From the NCBI RefSeq assembly GCF_000278115.1, contig NZ_JH725115.1:178373-242372 (forward strand): a stretch of DNA of 64,000 nucleotides, given 5' to 3'. Below are positions 8,536-18,433 of this stretch, piece after piece; the stretch's first letter is position 1, and every line of letters begins with the position of its first letter. The notes beneath the pieces were generated by a model, which did not search any database, was not told the origin of the DNA, and worked only from the letters and a program-made list of their open reading frames with translations. The stretch is from Bartonella sp. DB5-6. Its GTDB lineage: Bacteria > Pseudomonadota > Alphaproteobacteria > Rhizobiales > Rhizobiaceae. Both the position numbers and the translations under genes were made by a program.

Positions 8536-9609
8536 ATGAGCGATGTTGAGCATCTGGAACAAGAAATTTGTTTAGCTTTAGAAGCAGCGGATAATGAACA
8601 GGCACTTGAAGCAGTGCGTATTGCGGCGTTAGGCAAAAAAGGGAGCATCTCTGAAAAATTAAAAACATTAGGAAAGATGAGCGCTGAAGAACGCCATAAA
8701 ATGGGGCCAGCTCTTAATGGGTTAAAAAATCGTGTTTTAGAGTTATGGATGCAAAGGCGTGATCTTCTTAAGAGACAAGCAATGGATGCTCGCCTTTCTA
8801 GCGAAACGGTTGATGTAACCTTACCTGTTCGTTCTTCACCTATAGAACGGGGGCGTATCCATCCTATCTCACAGGTGATTGAAGAAATTATAGCTATTTA
8901 CACAAATATGGGTTTTTCACTTGCAGAAGGACCAGATATTGAAACAGATTATTACAATTTTACGGCATTGAATTTTCCTGAAGGACATCCAGCACGCGAA
9001 ATGCATGATACTTTCTTTTTTGATGTCGGTAAAACAGGAGAGCGCAAATTATTGCGCACCCATACATCACCCGTGCAAATTCGTACGATGGAAAAACAAA
9101 AAGCACCCATACGTATCATTATTCCTGGAAAAACTTACCGTATGGATTCAGATGCAACTCATTCACCAATGTTTCATCAAGTAGAAGGTCTTGTGATTGA
9201 TAAAACCTCTAACATTGCACATATGATGTGGCTTCATGAGACTTTTTGTAAAGCTTTTTTTGAAGTTTCATCTGTGAAGATGCGTTTTCGTCCCTCTTTT
9301 TTTCCTTTTACGGAACCATCTATGGAAGTGGATATCCAGTGTGATCGTTCTGGTTCAGAAGTAAAATTCGGTGAAGGACAGGATTGGCTGGAAATTTTGG
9401 GATGTGGAATGGTTCATCCTCATGTATTAAAGAATGTTGGTTTAGATCCCGATGAATATCAGGGATTTGCGTGGGGAATGGGCATTGATCGCATTGCCAT
9501 GTTGAAATACGGTATGCCTGATTTGCGAGCTTTTTTTGATGCTGATCTGCGTTGGCTAGATCATTATGGCTTTCGTTGCTTTGATATGCCTGCTTTTTTC
9601 CTGCTTTAA
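8536..9609 (+). CDS. pheS: PheS, phenylalanyl-tRNA synthetase alpha subunit
   Basis: A 357-residue class II synthetase subunit. An N-terminal coiled coil (about residues 1-85) precedes the catalytic core. Motif 2 is visible around [15 protein letters not shown] and [21 protein letters not shown], and motif 3 as [23 protein letters not shown] chose [10 protein letters not shown] as the start; an upstream ATG would add 12 residues encoded inside the terminator. It forms an alpha2-beta2 enzyme with PheT, 42 bp downstream. Length is normal. Confidence 0.96.
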   Translation: MSDVEHLEQEICLALEAADNEQALEAVRIAALGKKGSISEKLKTLGKMSAEERHKMGPALNGLKNRVLELWMQRRDLLKRQAMDARLSSETVDVTLPVRSSPIERGRIHPISQVIEEIIAIYTNMGFSLAEGPDIETDYYNFTALNFPEGHPAREMHDTFFFDVGKTGERKLLRTHTSPVQIRTMEKQKAPIRIIIPGKTYRMDSDATHSPMFHQVEGLVIDKTSNIAHMMWLHETFCKAFFEVSSVKMRFRPSFFPFTEPSMEVDIQCDRSGSEVKFGEGQDWLEILGCGMVHPHVLKNVGLDPDEYQGFAWGMGIDRIAMLKYGMPDLRAFFDADLRWLDHYGFRCFDMPAFFLL

Positions 9610-9651
9610 ATAATGTGTGATCTTATCATAGCTTTGATGTGAGGTTTTAAA

Positions 9652-12066
9652 ATGAAATTGACATTGTCTTGGTTGAAAGATCACTTAGAGACAGATGCAT
9701 CTTTGAATGAAATTTGCGATAAACTAACCGCTATCGGTCTTGAGGTTGATCATGTTGATGACCGTTCTTCTTTAAAAGGTTTTGTGATTGCAAAAGTTTT
9801 AACAGCAACAAAACATCCTGACGCAGATAAATTACAGATTTTATCAGTAGACACGGGGTCTGGTATGCCTATGCAAATTGTTTGTGGGGCGCCAAATGCA
9901 CGTGCTGGACTTGTTGGTGTTCTTGCATTGCCAGGCACTTATGTGCCAGGACTTGATGTGACCTTGTCTGTAGGAAAAATTCGCGGGGTTAAAAGTTTTG
10001 GGATGATGTGTTCACAAGCAGAGCTTGAATTATCAAGTGAGCATGATGGGATTATCGAACTTCCAGAGGATGCACCTATAGGAGGTTCATTCGTTGCTTA
10101 TGCAGGTTTAGATGATCCAGTCATTGATATTGGTTTGACTCCCAATCGTTCTGATTGCACGGGTGTTCGTGGTATCGCGCGTGATTTAGCTGCTGCTGGA
10201 ATTGGGCGATTAAAAGAATTATCGTTGCCACAATTTGATGCTTCTTTTGAAACACCGCTTCATGTTTCTTTAGAGTTTTCGCAAGGCTTATTGCTATGTT
10301 CAGGTTTTGCTTGGCGTGAAATACGCAATGTTCAAAATGGTGCGTCACCACAATGGATGCAGCAGCGTTTGAGTGCAATTGGTTTGAGACCTATTAATGC
10401 GTTGGTTGATATGACCAATTACATAAGCTTTGATCTTGGTCGTCCGCTTCATGTTTTTGATGCGGATAAGATTAAAGGGAATTTGAGTGTGCGTTGTGGT
10501 CGTGAAGGTGAACAACTTCAAGCACTTAATGGAAAAGTCTATGATTTGGGTGTCAAAGATTGTGTCATTGCAGATGAAGAGGGAGTTGTTTCGATTGCCG
10601 GTATTATGGGTGGTGAAAGAACGAGCTGTGATGAGAAGACCTGTCGCGTTATCATTGAGTCGGCGCTTTGGGATTCAAAGAGTATTGCGCAGACGGGACG
10701 TGCATTAGGGCTTATCAGTGATGCGCGTTATCGGTTTGAGCGGGGTGTTGATCCGGCTTTTATGGAAACAGGGCTTGAGATTGCAACAGAATTAGCCTTA
10801 CACCTTTGTGGTGGTGAGGTATCCAAGACGAAGGTCATTGGTTATCAGCAACCAGAAACCAAACAAATCGCCTTTCCTTTTTCTGAAATGAAGCGTTTGA
10901 CAAACTTAGAAATAGAGCGTGAACAAGCCATTACTATTTTGATGCAGCTTGGATTTCGTATTGAAGGGAAAGGAAATGTAGTTACCATTAAAGTACCAAC
11001 ATGGCGTCCTGATATTGCTGATAAAGCTGATTTAGTAGAAGAGGTAATGAGAATTTATGGGTTGGATAAAATTAAACCTATTCCGTTAGCAGATTTTACA
11101 GTGGGAAAAGGTTCAGTTTTGACAAATGCACAGGTTCATTCACGTATTGCGCGTTTAGCTTTAGCATATCGTGGCATGAAGGAAGCCGTGACGTGGTCTT
11201 TTATTTCTGAAAGTCAGGCTTTTGCTTTTGGTGGTGGTCAAGAACAGCTTAAATTAGTAAATCCTATTTCTGCTGATATGTCGGTGATGCGTCCTTCTCT
11301 TTTACCTAGTTTGCTGATGGCAGCACAGCGAAATGCTGATCATGGTTTTCCAGATCTTGCTTTGTTTGAGGTTTCCAGCATCTATGAAGGTGATACACCT
11401 GATAAACAGCAATGTGTTGCTGGTGGAATTCGTCGAGGAACAGAACGATTTGAAGGGGCAGGGCGTTTTTGGCACGGTAATGCTGCAACAGTTGATGTTT
11501 TTGATGCCAAAGCCGATGCAATGGCTGTTTTAGAAGCGTGCGGTATGGATATAGGCAAGATTCAAATTGAAGTTGGAGCACCTAATTGGTATCATCCTGG
11601 TCGTTCAGGGGTTATGAAGCTTGGATCAAAGATTATTCTTGGTTTTTTTGGTGTTTTTCATCCTGTCACATTGGAAAAGTTAGATGTAAGTGGTCCTGTC
11701 TGTGGTTTTGAAATTTTTCTTGATAAGATCCCAGATTCAAAGAAAAAGGTAACCAAAAGTCGTTCTCCATTGAAACTATCACCTTTTCAAATGGTGCGGC
11801 GTGATTTTGCATTTGTTGTTGATAAAACGGTTTCCTCCTCTCTTATCGTACGTGCTGCAAGTGGAGCGAATAAAAAACTTATTCATTCAGTGCAGGTTTT
11901 TGATCTTTTTGAAGATTCAAGCCTTGGTAAAGATAAAAAATCTGTTGCGATTGAAGTCACTATTCAACCCATTGAACGGACTTTAACGGATGAAGATCTA
12001 GAAGAGCTTGCTTTGAAAGTGGTGGAAAATGTCACTAAGGTAACAGGTGCATGTTTACGCTGTTAG
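9652..12066 (+). CDS. pheT: PheT, phenylalanyl-tRNA synthetase beta subunit
   Basis: An 804-residue subunit. The order is an N-terminal tRNA-binding OB domain (residues about 40-150, [22 protein letters not shown]), then the B3/B4 editing region, the B5 domain around 400-475, the catalytic-like core and a C-terminal anticodon-binding ferredoxin-like domain ([14 protein letters not shown]). It is needed with PheS to charge tRNA-Phe and to hydrolyse Tyr-tRNA-Phe. It is the last gene of the cluster; a clear terminator does not follow immediately. Confidence 0.96.
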   Translation: MKLTLSWLKDHLETDASLNEICDKLTAIGLEVDHVDDRSSLKGFVIAKVLTATKHPDADKLQILSVDTGSGMPMQIVCGAPNARAGLVGVLALPGTYVPGLDVTLSVGKIRGVKSFGMMCSQAELELSSEHDGIIELPEDAPIGGSFVAYAGLDDPVIDIGLTPNRSDCTGVRGIARDLAAAGIGRLKELSLPQFDASFETPLHVSLEFSQGLLLCSGFAWREIRNVQNGASPQWMQQRLSAIGLRPINALVDMTNYISFDLGRPLHVFDADKIKGNLSVRCGREGEQLQALNGKVYDLGVKDCVIADEEGVVSIAGIMGGERTSCDEKTCRVIIESALWDSKSIAQTGRALGLISDARYRFERGVDPAFMETGLEIATELALHLCGGEVSKTKVIGYQQPETKQIAFPFSEMKRLTNLEIEREQAITILMQLGFRIEGKGNVVTIKVPTWRPDIADKADLVEEVMRIYGLDKIKPIPLADFTVGKGSVLTNAQVHSRIARLALAYRGMKEAVTWSFISESQAFAFGGGQEQLKLVNPISADMSVMRPSLLPSLLMAAQRNADHGFPDLALFEVSSIYEGDTPDKQQCVAGGIRRGTERFEGAGRFWHGNAATVDVFDAKADAMAVLEACGMDIGKIQIEVGAPNWYHPGRSGVMKLGSKIILGFFGVFHPVTLEKLDVSGPVCGFEIFLDKIPDSKKKVTKSRSPLKLSPFQMVRRDFAFVVDKTVSSSLIVRAASGANKKLIHSVQVFDLFEDSSLGKDKKSVAIEVTIQPIERTLTDEDLEELALKVVENVTKVTGACLRC

Positions 12067-12267
12067 TTTTCTTCTCTTCTATCAGATTATTTTATAAAGA
12101 GTAAGCACTCAAAAGCGCTCCCTTATTTTTCTGGCATTCATTGTTTATGAAGTTTCTTGAAAGAAATTTTCCATACAAAGCAGATTTTCTTTAAATCATC
12201 AGTTTTTTTAAGTGTGAAAGAATGTTTTTAAACAACTTGAAAAGTTATTTTTTGTCAGAATCCTTCA

Positions 12268-12320
12268 TTGCAAATGTCAAGGATAACTGTTATTCATAAA
12301 TGATAATGCAAATTATTAGC
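12268..12320 (+). promoter_or_regulatory. sitA promoter with Fur/Mur-type boxes
   Basis: TTGCAA (12268-12273) and TATTCA (12291-12296) with 17-bp spacing make a plausible promoter. Overlapping the -10 is ATAAC-T-GTTAT (12283-12293). Just downstream, GATAATGCAAATTATTAGC (12302-12320) matches the 19-bp E. coli Fur consensus at 15 positions by my count. In rhizobia the Fur homologue (Mur) represses sit genes in response to manganese. The two boxes would block polymerase, so metal repression is expected. Which regulator binds is not shown. Confidence 0.62.
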
Positions 12321-12336
12321 AATAAAGAGAGGCTCA

Positions 12337-13245
12337 ATGAACGTAAAAATACTTTTTACCATATTGTGGGGGAGTGTTGTTTTTTTTACACCCAATTTCG
12401 CTTTTAGCGCTGACAAATTTAAAGCTGTTACGACATTCACGATCATTGCTGATATGGCGCGCAATGTAGCAGGTGATGCAGCTGATGTTGAATCAATCAC
12501 CAAACCAGGTGCTGAAATTCACGAATATCAACCTACCCCTCGTGATCTTATGCGGGCGCAAGATGCAAATCTTGTGTTGTGGAATGGGTTAGAATTGGAA
12601 CTTTGGTTTGAAAAGTTTTTTCAAAATATCAAGGATGTTCCAAGTGTTGTTGTTTCAAAAGGCATTGTGCCGATTAAAATTGGTGAGGGGCCTTTCAGTG
12701 GTAAGCCAAACCCTCATGCGTGGATGTCGCCAACCTCTGCTTTGATTTACGTCGATAATATTCGCGACGCTTTTGTAAAGCACGATCCCGAGAATGCTGC
12801 TATTTATAAAGAAAATGCCGAAATTTATAAGCAGAAGATTCGCGCAACGATTGATCCAATCAAGGCTGAATTGGAATTAGTACCGCAAGACAAGCGTTGG
12901 CTTGTAACGAGTGAGGGCGCATTTAGCTATTTGGCACGTGATTTTGATCTGAAAGAACTCTATCTATGGCCAATTAATGCTGATCAGCAAGGAACGCCAC
13001 AGCAAGTTAAGCATGTTATTGATATGGTTCGCAAACACAATATACAAGCAGTTTTTTCTGAGAGCACTATTTCCCCTGCGCCTGCTAAACAGGTTGCGAG
13101 AGAGACAGGGGCTAAATACGGCGGTGTTTTGTATGTTGATTCTCTGAGTGAAAAAAATGGTGAGGTACCAACCTATATTGATTTATTACGTGTCACAAGT
13201 GGGCGTATTAGCAATGCCTTATTAGATGGGGTAAAGGGTCAATGA
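12337..13245 (+). CDS. sitA: SitA, Mn/Fe ABC transporter substrate-binding protein
   Basis: A 302-residue periplasmic cluster-9 binding protein. Residues 1-24 form a signal peptide ending in FAFSA. Metal ligands can be seen: His62 (IHEYQPTPRD), His at NPHAWMSP near residue 128, Glu in TSEGAFSYL, and Asp in LYVDSLSEK. That ligand set fits Mn2+/Fe2+ rather than Zn2+, since there is no long His-rich loop. It captures metal for the SitBCD importer. AGAGAGG precedes the ATG, and the stop overlaps sitB by four bases. Confidence 0.92.
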   Translation: MNVKILFTILWGSVVFFTPNFAFSADKFKAVTTFTIIADMARNVAGDAADVESITKPGAEIHEYQPTPRDLMRAQDANLVLWNGLELELWFEKFFQNIKDVPSVVVSKGIVPIKIGEGPFSGKPNPHAWMSPTSALIYVDNIRDAFVKHDPENAAIYKENAEIYKQKIRATIDPIKAELELVPQDKRWLVTSEGAFSYLARDFDLKELYLWPINADQQGTPQQVKHVIDMVRKHNIQAVFSESTISPAPAKQVARETGAKYGGVLYVDSLSEKNGEVPTYIDLLRVTSGRISNALLDGVKGQ

Positions 13246-14072
13246 CAGAATCTGGAATATTTGCTCAAGAGGTAACAGTCACTTATCGTAATGGACATAC
13301 AGCTTTGCGCGACGTGAATTTTGAGAGTCCAACAGGTTCCATTACAGCGTTGATTGGCGTTAATGGATCAGGTAAGTCAACATTATTTAAAGCTATTATG
13401 GGTTTTGTACGACCATCCAAAGGAAAAATTCGCATTTTTGGTTTGCCTGTTGATACGGCTTTAAAACAAAATCTTATTGCTTATGTTCCTCAGAGTGAAG
13501 ATGTTGATTGGAATTTTCCTGTTCTCGTTGAAGATGTTGTTTTGATGGGGCGGTATGGTCACATGAATTTTTTTCGTTATGCACGGGAACGGGATTATGA
13601 AGCTGTCCGTATCGCATTAGAACGCGTCGATATGTTAGCATTTGCCAAACGTCAAATTGGTGAACTTTCTGGTGGGCAGAAAAAGCGTGTTTTTTTGGCG
13701 CGTGCCCTTGCGCAGCAGGCAAAAGCTATTTTGTTAGATGAACCGTTTACAGGGGTTGATGTCACAACGGAAGACAAAATTATTGCTTTGTTACAAGACC
13801 TGCGTGAAGAAGGAGCTGTGATATTAGTTTCTACCCATAATTTAGGTTCTGTTCGTGAATTTTGTGATCACACTGTTTTAGTAAAGGGAACAGTTTTGGC
13901 TTCTGGATTAACTGAAACTGTCTTTACAAAGGAAAATCTTGAGAAGACTTTTGGTGGTGCTTTACACCATCATATTTTTAATCTTCAAGATGCAAAAAAA
14001 AATAATATTTTCACGTCGGGAAAACAATCTGTAGTTCTCGAAAATATTGAAAAAGTGGAGCACGTTGCATGA
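13242..14072 (+). CDS. sitB: SitB, Mn/Fe ABC transporter ATP-binding protein
   Basis: A 276-residue ABC ATPase. Walker A is GVNGSGKST near residue 40, the signature is LSGGQKKRVFLARAL, and Walker B is AILLDEPFTGVD, followed by the switch histidine in STHNLG. It powers metal import through SitC/SitD on the cytoplasmic side of the inner membrane. The C-terminal 40 residues beyond the ATPase fold are variable. ATGA overlaps on both sides indicate tight translational coupling with sitA and sitC. Confidence 0.93.
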   Translation: MTESGIFAQEVTVTYRNGHTALRDVNFESPTGSITALIGVNGSGKSTLFKAIMGFVRPSKGKIRIFGLPVDTALKQNLIAYVPQSEDVDWNFPVLVEDVVLMGRYGHMNFFRYARERDYEAVRIALERVDMLAFAKRQIGELSGGQKKRVFLARALAQQAKAILLDEPFTGVDVTTEDKIIALLQDLREEGAVILVSTHNLGSVREFCDHTVLVKGTVLASGLTETVFTKENLEKTFGGALHHHIFNLQDAKKNNIFTSGKQSVVLENIEKVEHVA

Positions 14073-14935
14073 TATCTTGGTTGCTTGAACCGCTAAGTTA
14101 CCAATATATGGTTAACGCAATGTGGGTTTCTGGATTAGTTGGGTGTGTTTGTGCCTTTCTTTCTGCTTTTTTGATGTTAAAAGGTTGGTCACTGATTGGT
14201 GATGCACTTTCTCATTCGATTGTTCCTGGAGTAGCAGGAGCTTACCTTTTAGGACTACCTTTTTCTCTTGGTGCTTTTTTTTCTGGTGGGCTTGCTGCGG
14301 CAGCGATGCTCTTTTTTAATCACCGGACAAAGCTGAAAGAAGATACTATTATTGGTCTCATTTTTTCTTCCTTTTTTGCTTTTGGCTTGTTTCTTAAATC
14401 ATTAAAACCAATGGCAGTTAATATTGATACGATCGTTTTGGGAAATATTTTAGCTGTCAGCTCATCAGATATTATACAATTGGCTTTTATTGGTTTTTTT
14501 TCTTTGCTTATATTGCTTGTGAAATGGAAGGATCTCCTTGTTTCTTTATTCGATGAGACTCACGCGCGTGCTATTGGATTAAACGTAAAATTTTTAAAGA
14601 TTCTCTTTTTTACATTGCTTGCCGCTTGTACTGTTGCTGCCATGCAAACAGTTGGGGCGTTTTTGGTTATTTGTCTTGTGGTGACGCCTGGAGCAACAGC
14701 TTATCTTTTAAGTGACCGTTTTGTGAACGTTTTGATTATTGCAGTTATAATTGGGACATTCACAAGTGTATTAGGTGTTTATGTGAGTTATTTTTTGAAT
14801 GCGCAAACGGGTGGTGTTGTTGTACTTTTTCAAGCATTTCTGTTTATTTTAGCTTTTATTTTTGCTCCTAAACATGGTTTTATTGCTGCGCGCCTACGTA
14901 TAAATGCGGCAAAAAAAGGTGTGATGTTATCATGA
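14069..14935 (+). CDS. sitC: SitC, Mn/Fe ABC transporter permease
   Basis: A 288-residue membrane protein with about eight or nine hydrophobic segments and the ABC-3 family pattern LKGWSLIGDALSHSIVPGVAGAYLLG near residues 40-65. It forms the membrane channel, probably as a heterodimer with SitD. It overlaps sitB and sitD by four bases each. Two permease genes in tandem are typical of the SitABCD/YfeABCD type and separate it from the single-permease ZnuABC systems. Confidence 0.92.
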   Translation: MISWLLEPLSYQYMVNAMWVSGLVGCVCAFLSAFLMLKGWSLIGDALSHSIVPGVAGAYLLGLPFSLGAFFSGGLAAAAMLFFNHRTKLKEDTIIGLIFSSFFAFGLFLKSLKPMAVNIDTIVLGNILAVSSSDIIQLAFIGFFSLLILLVKWKDLLVSLFDETHARAIGLNVKFLKILFFTLLAACTVAAMQTVGAFLVICLVVTPGATAYLLSDRFVNVLIIAVIIGTFTSVLGVYVSYFLNAQTGGVVVLFQAFLFILAFIFAPKHGFIAARLRINAAKKGVMLS

Positions 14936-15837
14936 TTGATCAATTGCTACTTCCTTTTCAGTTTTCTTTTATGCTTAAAGGCATGCTTATTGTCATAATC
15001 CTTTCTGTTCCAATGGCGATGCTTTCTTGTTTTCTTATTTTGAAAGGATGGGCGCTTTTAGGAGATGCAATTTCTCATGCAGTTTTTCCAGGTGTCGTTG
15101 CGGGTTATATGGCAACACCGTGGATGATAACATTTTTGTCTTCTTTGCCATTTGCTTGGTTTCAGCATGTACGTCCAGAGAATGTTACAATGACCTTGAT
15201 TACTTGTGGTGCTTTTGTTGCAGGTATGGTTTGTACTCTTACAACAGGTTTCTTAGGAAGAAATAGCCGCATCAAACAGGATACTGTGATGGGTGTTGTT
15301 TTTTCATCAATGTTTGGTTTGGGGCTTGTTTTGGCAACGGCTATTTATAGTAGCTTAGATTTGAATCATATTCTATTTGGTAATCTCTTGGGTGTTAACT
15401 GGCTTGATATTACCCAAACAGCGATAATTTCTGCTATTGTCACTTGTATTCTAGGGGCAAAATGGCGCGATTTTATGCTATATATTTTCGATTCAGTTCA
15501 AGGTCGTGCAATGGGGTTGCGAATATCAGTACTCCACTATACTCTTTTAACAATGATTTCTCTCACGATTGTTGCAGCTTTGAAGGCTGTTGGAATTGTT
15601 CTCGTTATTTCTTTACTGATAGCACCTGGAGCAATAGCTTATCTTATCACAAAGCGTTTTTCTTTTATGTTGGTGATCTCTATACTTGTTGCGGCTTTTT
15701 CTGGTTTTTTAGGAGTTTATCTAAGCTTATTTTTTGGTTCTGATTCTGCTTCCACGATTGTGTTGATTTTAACTTTGATTTTTATCACTATTTTTATGTC
15801 GACCTTTTTTCGCCGAGTTACAGTTCAGGAAATTTAA
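14932..15837 (+). CDS. sitD: SitD, Mn/Fe ABC transporter permease
   Basis: A 301-residue ABC-3 permease, paralogous to SitC. It contains LKGWALLGDAISHAVFPGVVAGYM (about residues 40-63), the same signature as SitC, and about eight membrane segments. A loop around residues 75-90 (FAWFQHVRPENV) is more polar than in SitC. It completes the metal importer. The operon has no terminator directly after the stop; a small-RNA-like unit with its own promoter begins about 75 bp on. Confidence 0.92.
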   Translation: MIDQLLLPFQFSFMLKGMLIVIILSVPMAMLSCFLILKGWALLGDAISHAVFPGVVAGYMATPWMITFLSSLPFAWFQHVRPENVTMTLITCGAFVAGMVCTLTTGFLGRNSRIKQDTVMGVVFSSMFGLGLVLATAIYSSLDLNHILFGNLLGVNWLDITQTAIISAIVTCILGAKWRDFMLYIFDSVQGRAMGLRISVLHYTLLTMISLTIVAALKAVGIVLVISLLIAPGAIAYLITKRFSFMLVISILVAAFSGFLGVYLSLFFGSDSASTIVLILTLIFITIFMSTFFRRVTVQEI

Positions 15838-15879
15838 GTGTAACAAAGTCTGTGCATAGCAGATATGCGTTTTTGTCTA

Positions 15880-16027
15880 TTGTCTCTCAAGCTTGTTTTA
15901 ACTAAAAAACGTGCTGCTAGGTCGTTTTCCTCCTAATGTCTAGCAGATGGATGCAGTATGTATTCTCCCCCCAACACTGCATTTATAATTAAGAGGCTGC
16001 ATTGATTTATTCTGCAGCCTTTTTATT
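15880..16027 (+). ncRNA. Candidate three-hairpin trans-acting small RNA
   Basis: A promoter-like TTGTCT (15880-15885), 17 bases, then TAAAAA (15903-15908) is followed by three perfect 7-bp hairpins. They are CTGCTAG/CTAGCAG (15914-15920 with 15940-15946), ATGCAGT/ACTGCAT (15951-15957 with 15976-15982), and GGCTGCA/TGCAGCC (15995-16001 with 16013-16019), the last followed by a T-run. The first loop carries TTCCTCCT and the second TCTCCCCCC, which look like unpaired anti-Shine-Dalgarno sequences. The predicted transcript is about 115 bases. The layout resembles the AbcR-like sRNA families of Rhizobiales; I cannot assign a family. Confidence 0.6.
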
Positions 16028-16071
16028 TTTTATTTCTTAACAATTTATTTTGCTTTCTTGAAACTTTTGAA

Positions 16072-16082
16072 ATGATTATCAT
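16072..16082. promoter_or_regulatory. Fur-like palindrome upstream of the DUF454 gene
   Basis: ATGATTATCAT is an inverted repeat (ATGAT/ATCAT around one base) that matches the core of a Fur-family box. It lies about 150 bp before the DUF454 gene and after the sRNA terminator. No clear promoter was seen around it, so this is a weak call. Confidence 0.3.
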
Positions 16083-16234
16083 ATTGCGTAAGTTGCTCTA
16101 TGCCTTGATAAGGAGTTATCATCGAGAAATACGCTTATAAATGAAATGGTATTGAGAAGTGATTATATACCAAGGCATGTAAAAAGCAGAGAAAATATAT
16201 GATGACTTTTCGTAGAGGAAAATGGTGCTAGAAG

Positions 16235-16621
16235 ATGAAAAAAGATTTTACTACATCTCACTCTTTGCGCATTTTCACGTCTATAGTGGGTTGGGTAATG
16301 GTTATATTGGGTATCATCGGCATAGTGCTCCCTATTATGCCAACTGTCCCCTTTTTATTAGTTGCTTCATGGTGTTTTGCGCGTTCATCACCACGTTTTC
16401 ATCATTGGTTGAATAATCACCGCGTTTTCGGTCCGCCTATTAAGCAATGGGAAGAAAAGAAAGCTATTCCACCATTTGTTAAAGTTTTTGCGGTGGTGAG
16501 TATGGTGGGAGGCTTTTTATCATTTTTGGTGATGCTACATCCTGCTTGGTGGTTTGCTTTATTAGTGGCGGCTGTTTTATTGTTGATTGCCATTTATATT
16601 GTGACGCGTCCATCTTCATAA
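16235..16621 (+). CDS. DUF454 (YbaN-like) inner-membrane protein
   Basis: A 128-residue protein. Two N-terminal hydrophobic stretches (GWVMVILGIIGIVLPIMPTVPFLLVASWCFARSS) contain the family's GxxLPxxPTxPFLL-type motif. A soluble loop with FGPPIKQW follows, and then a C-terminal pair of membrane helices from about residue 80. The function of DUF454 is not established; some members sit beside haem or iron genes. It is a single-gene unit here. Upstream is a Fur-like palindrome. The ribosome-binding site is weak. Confidence 0.85.
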   Translation: MKKDFTTSHSLRIFTSIVGWVMVILGIIGIVLPIMPTVPFLLVASWCFARSSPRFHHWLNNHRVFGPPIKQWEEKKAIPPFVKVFAVVSMVGGFLSFLVMLHPAWWFALLVAAVLLLIAIYIVTRPSS

Positions 16622-17006
16622 TGACAGATAATGAAAGGCTTTATGAATCAAATTTTCTTTTTATCTTTGCTGGTGCGTTAGAGTTATTGCCAGAGACTTT
16701 CTATCCTCAAATTTAGGGTTAAAGTTTCCATATCAAGGATGTATATGAGATAATAAGCCTTATAGAGGATTCATGAGACAGAATAATATATTCATGAAAC
16801 AATTTTATGAACAGAGAGGACTATGTGCGAACACCTTAATAAAGTATGCTCGTAAAATCACTTTGATAAGCAATTATAGATTACATTCACAGAGTAATAC
16901 TACGCTATTTTGTTAATGCGAAAAGAGTCCGCATCAGCAAAGTGGTATCCATCAGCAATCGATTTTATAGCCGTTTGTCTTTAATTTTATACAAATAAGC
17001 TTATAA
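16622..17006. other. Intergenic region, 385 bp
   Basis: This gap lies between the stop of the DUF454 gene and the stop of pncB (convergent genes). I see no ORF with a family resemblance, no T-tailed hairpin and no repeat. It is AT-rich and looks non-coding or fully decayed. Confidence 0.5.
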
Positions 17007-18311
17007 TTAAATTTTTATAGGTGTAGCTACATGTTTTTCATTACCAAAAAAATTAAGATAACGTTCTACTTCTTGCGGATTACCGATGGTTTTTTCAGGA
17101 TTATCTGAGAGTTTTACGGCTGGTCGACCATTGACATGAGTGGCTTTACAAACAAGGGGAAGAGCATCAAAGGTTGCAATTTCTTGGGGTGCACAGTCTG
17201 CAAAATCATTGGTAAGATCTGTTCCCCATCCAAAAATCATACGCACTCTCCCATGGAAATGATGATAGGTTTTTTCAATTGTATTGACATCAAGGGCATC
17301 AGAAAAAATCAATAACTTTTCACGTGGATCTTTCCCTTTTTCTTTCCACCATTGGATAATGCGTTCGCTACCTTCAACAGGTGGAGCACTGTCAGGTCTG
17401 AAACCCGTCCAATCCGCGACCCAATCTGGTGCATTGCGTAAAAATGCTTCTGTACCAAAGGTATCAGGCAAAACAATGAGAAGATTTCCACCATAATAAC
17501 GGTTCCAATCTTGCAAAACTTTATAAGGTGCTTTACACAATTCGTTATCATTATTAGCGAGAGCAGCAATGACCATGGGCAATTCATGTGCATTGGTTCC
17601 AAGGGCTTCTAAATCTGTATCCATGGCAAGAAGAACATTGGAAGTCCCCGTAAAAGAATTGCCAATACCTTCTTTTAATGCTTCAACGCACCAGCGTTGC
17701 CATAGAAAAGAATGACGACGCCTTGTACCAAAGTCAGATATTTTAATATCAGGCAATTTTTTGAGACGTTCAACTTTACTCCATATTTTTGCTTTAGCAC
17801 GTGCATAAAGTATATCAAGAGCAAAACGATCTAGTTTTTTCATAGCAGCACGTGAACGTAATTCACTGATAATAGCAAGTGCGGGGATTTCCCACATGGA
17901 GCTATGGGACCACAAACCATGAAAATGGAGGATATATTGGCCATCTTTGCGGATAAGTTCATACTCTGGTAGTTGAAAGTTCTCAAGCCAATGAAGAAAA
18001 TCTGGCTCGAAAATTTGTTTACGTCCATAAAATGTATTACCAGCAAGCCAGATCATTTCTTTTTTTGTAAAGCGCAAACCGAGGGCGTGATCAAGTTGAG
18101 CACGCAACTCACCCTCATCAATATCATCGGCAAGACGTATTGTTTTGGTACGATTTATGAGGGAGAAAGTAACATTGACATTGGGATAAAGCCCCCAAAT
18201 CATCTGTACCATAAGAAGTTTATAAAAATCCGTATCCAAAAGTGAACGAATGATAGGATCAAGCTTCCAAGTATGATTATAAACACGTCTCGCAATATCT
18301 GGATGATTCAT
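17007..18311 (-). CDS. pncB: PncB, nicotinate phosphoribosyltransferase
   Basis: A 434-residue enzyme making nicotinate mononucleotide from nicotinic acid and PRPP, the entry point of the Preiss-Handler NAD salvage route. The phosphorylated histidine lies in [14 protein letters not shown], and the N-terminal [17 protein letters not shown] is typical. I use [15 protein letters not shown] as the start; an upstream start would add 19 unlikely residues. In an organism with shrinking biosynthesis, NAD salvage could be important, but the de novo genes cannot be judged from this window. It is monocistronic and ends 122 bp downstream of the cgs-side gap. Confidence 0.95.
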   Translation of the reverse strand: MNHPDIARRVYNHTWKLDPIIRSLLDTDFYKLLMVQMIWGLYPNVNVTFSLINRTKTIRLADDIDEGELRAQLDHALGLRFTKKEMIWLAGNTFYGRKQIFEPDFLHWLENFQLPEYELIRKDGQYILHFHGLWSHSSMWEIPALAIISELRSRAAMKKLDRFALDILYARAKAKIWSKVERLKKLPDIKISDFGTRRRHSFLWQRWCVEALKEGIGNSFTGTSNVLLAMDTDLEALGTNAHELPMVIAALANNDNELCKAPYKVLQDWNRYYGGNLLIVLPDTFGTEAFLRNAPDWVADWTGFRPDSAPPVEGSERIIQWWKEKGKDPREKLLIFSDALDVNTIEKTYHHFHGRVRMIFGWGTDLTNDFADCAPQEIATFDALPLVCKATHVNGRPAVKLSDNPEKTIGNPQEVERYLNFFGNEKHVATPIKI

Positions 18312-18433
18312 AACCCTCTTTCTTTCAGTATTGTAGAATCTAAAGTTACTATACATCAACACGACCAATATAGGAATGGTAACAATTCTATAGTTTTGGG
18401 CAAGAATAAAAAATTCTCTTCACTTTTCTATTT

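Noticed and set aside
16100..16178. 8-bp inverted repeat ATGCCTTG ... CAAGGCAT with a 63-base gap
   Set aside because: The long loop, the lack of further pairing and the absence of a T-run make it indistinguishable from chance in this spacer.
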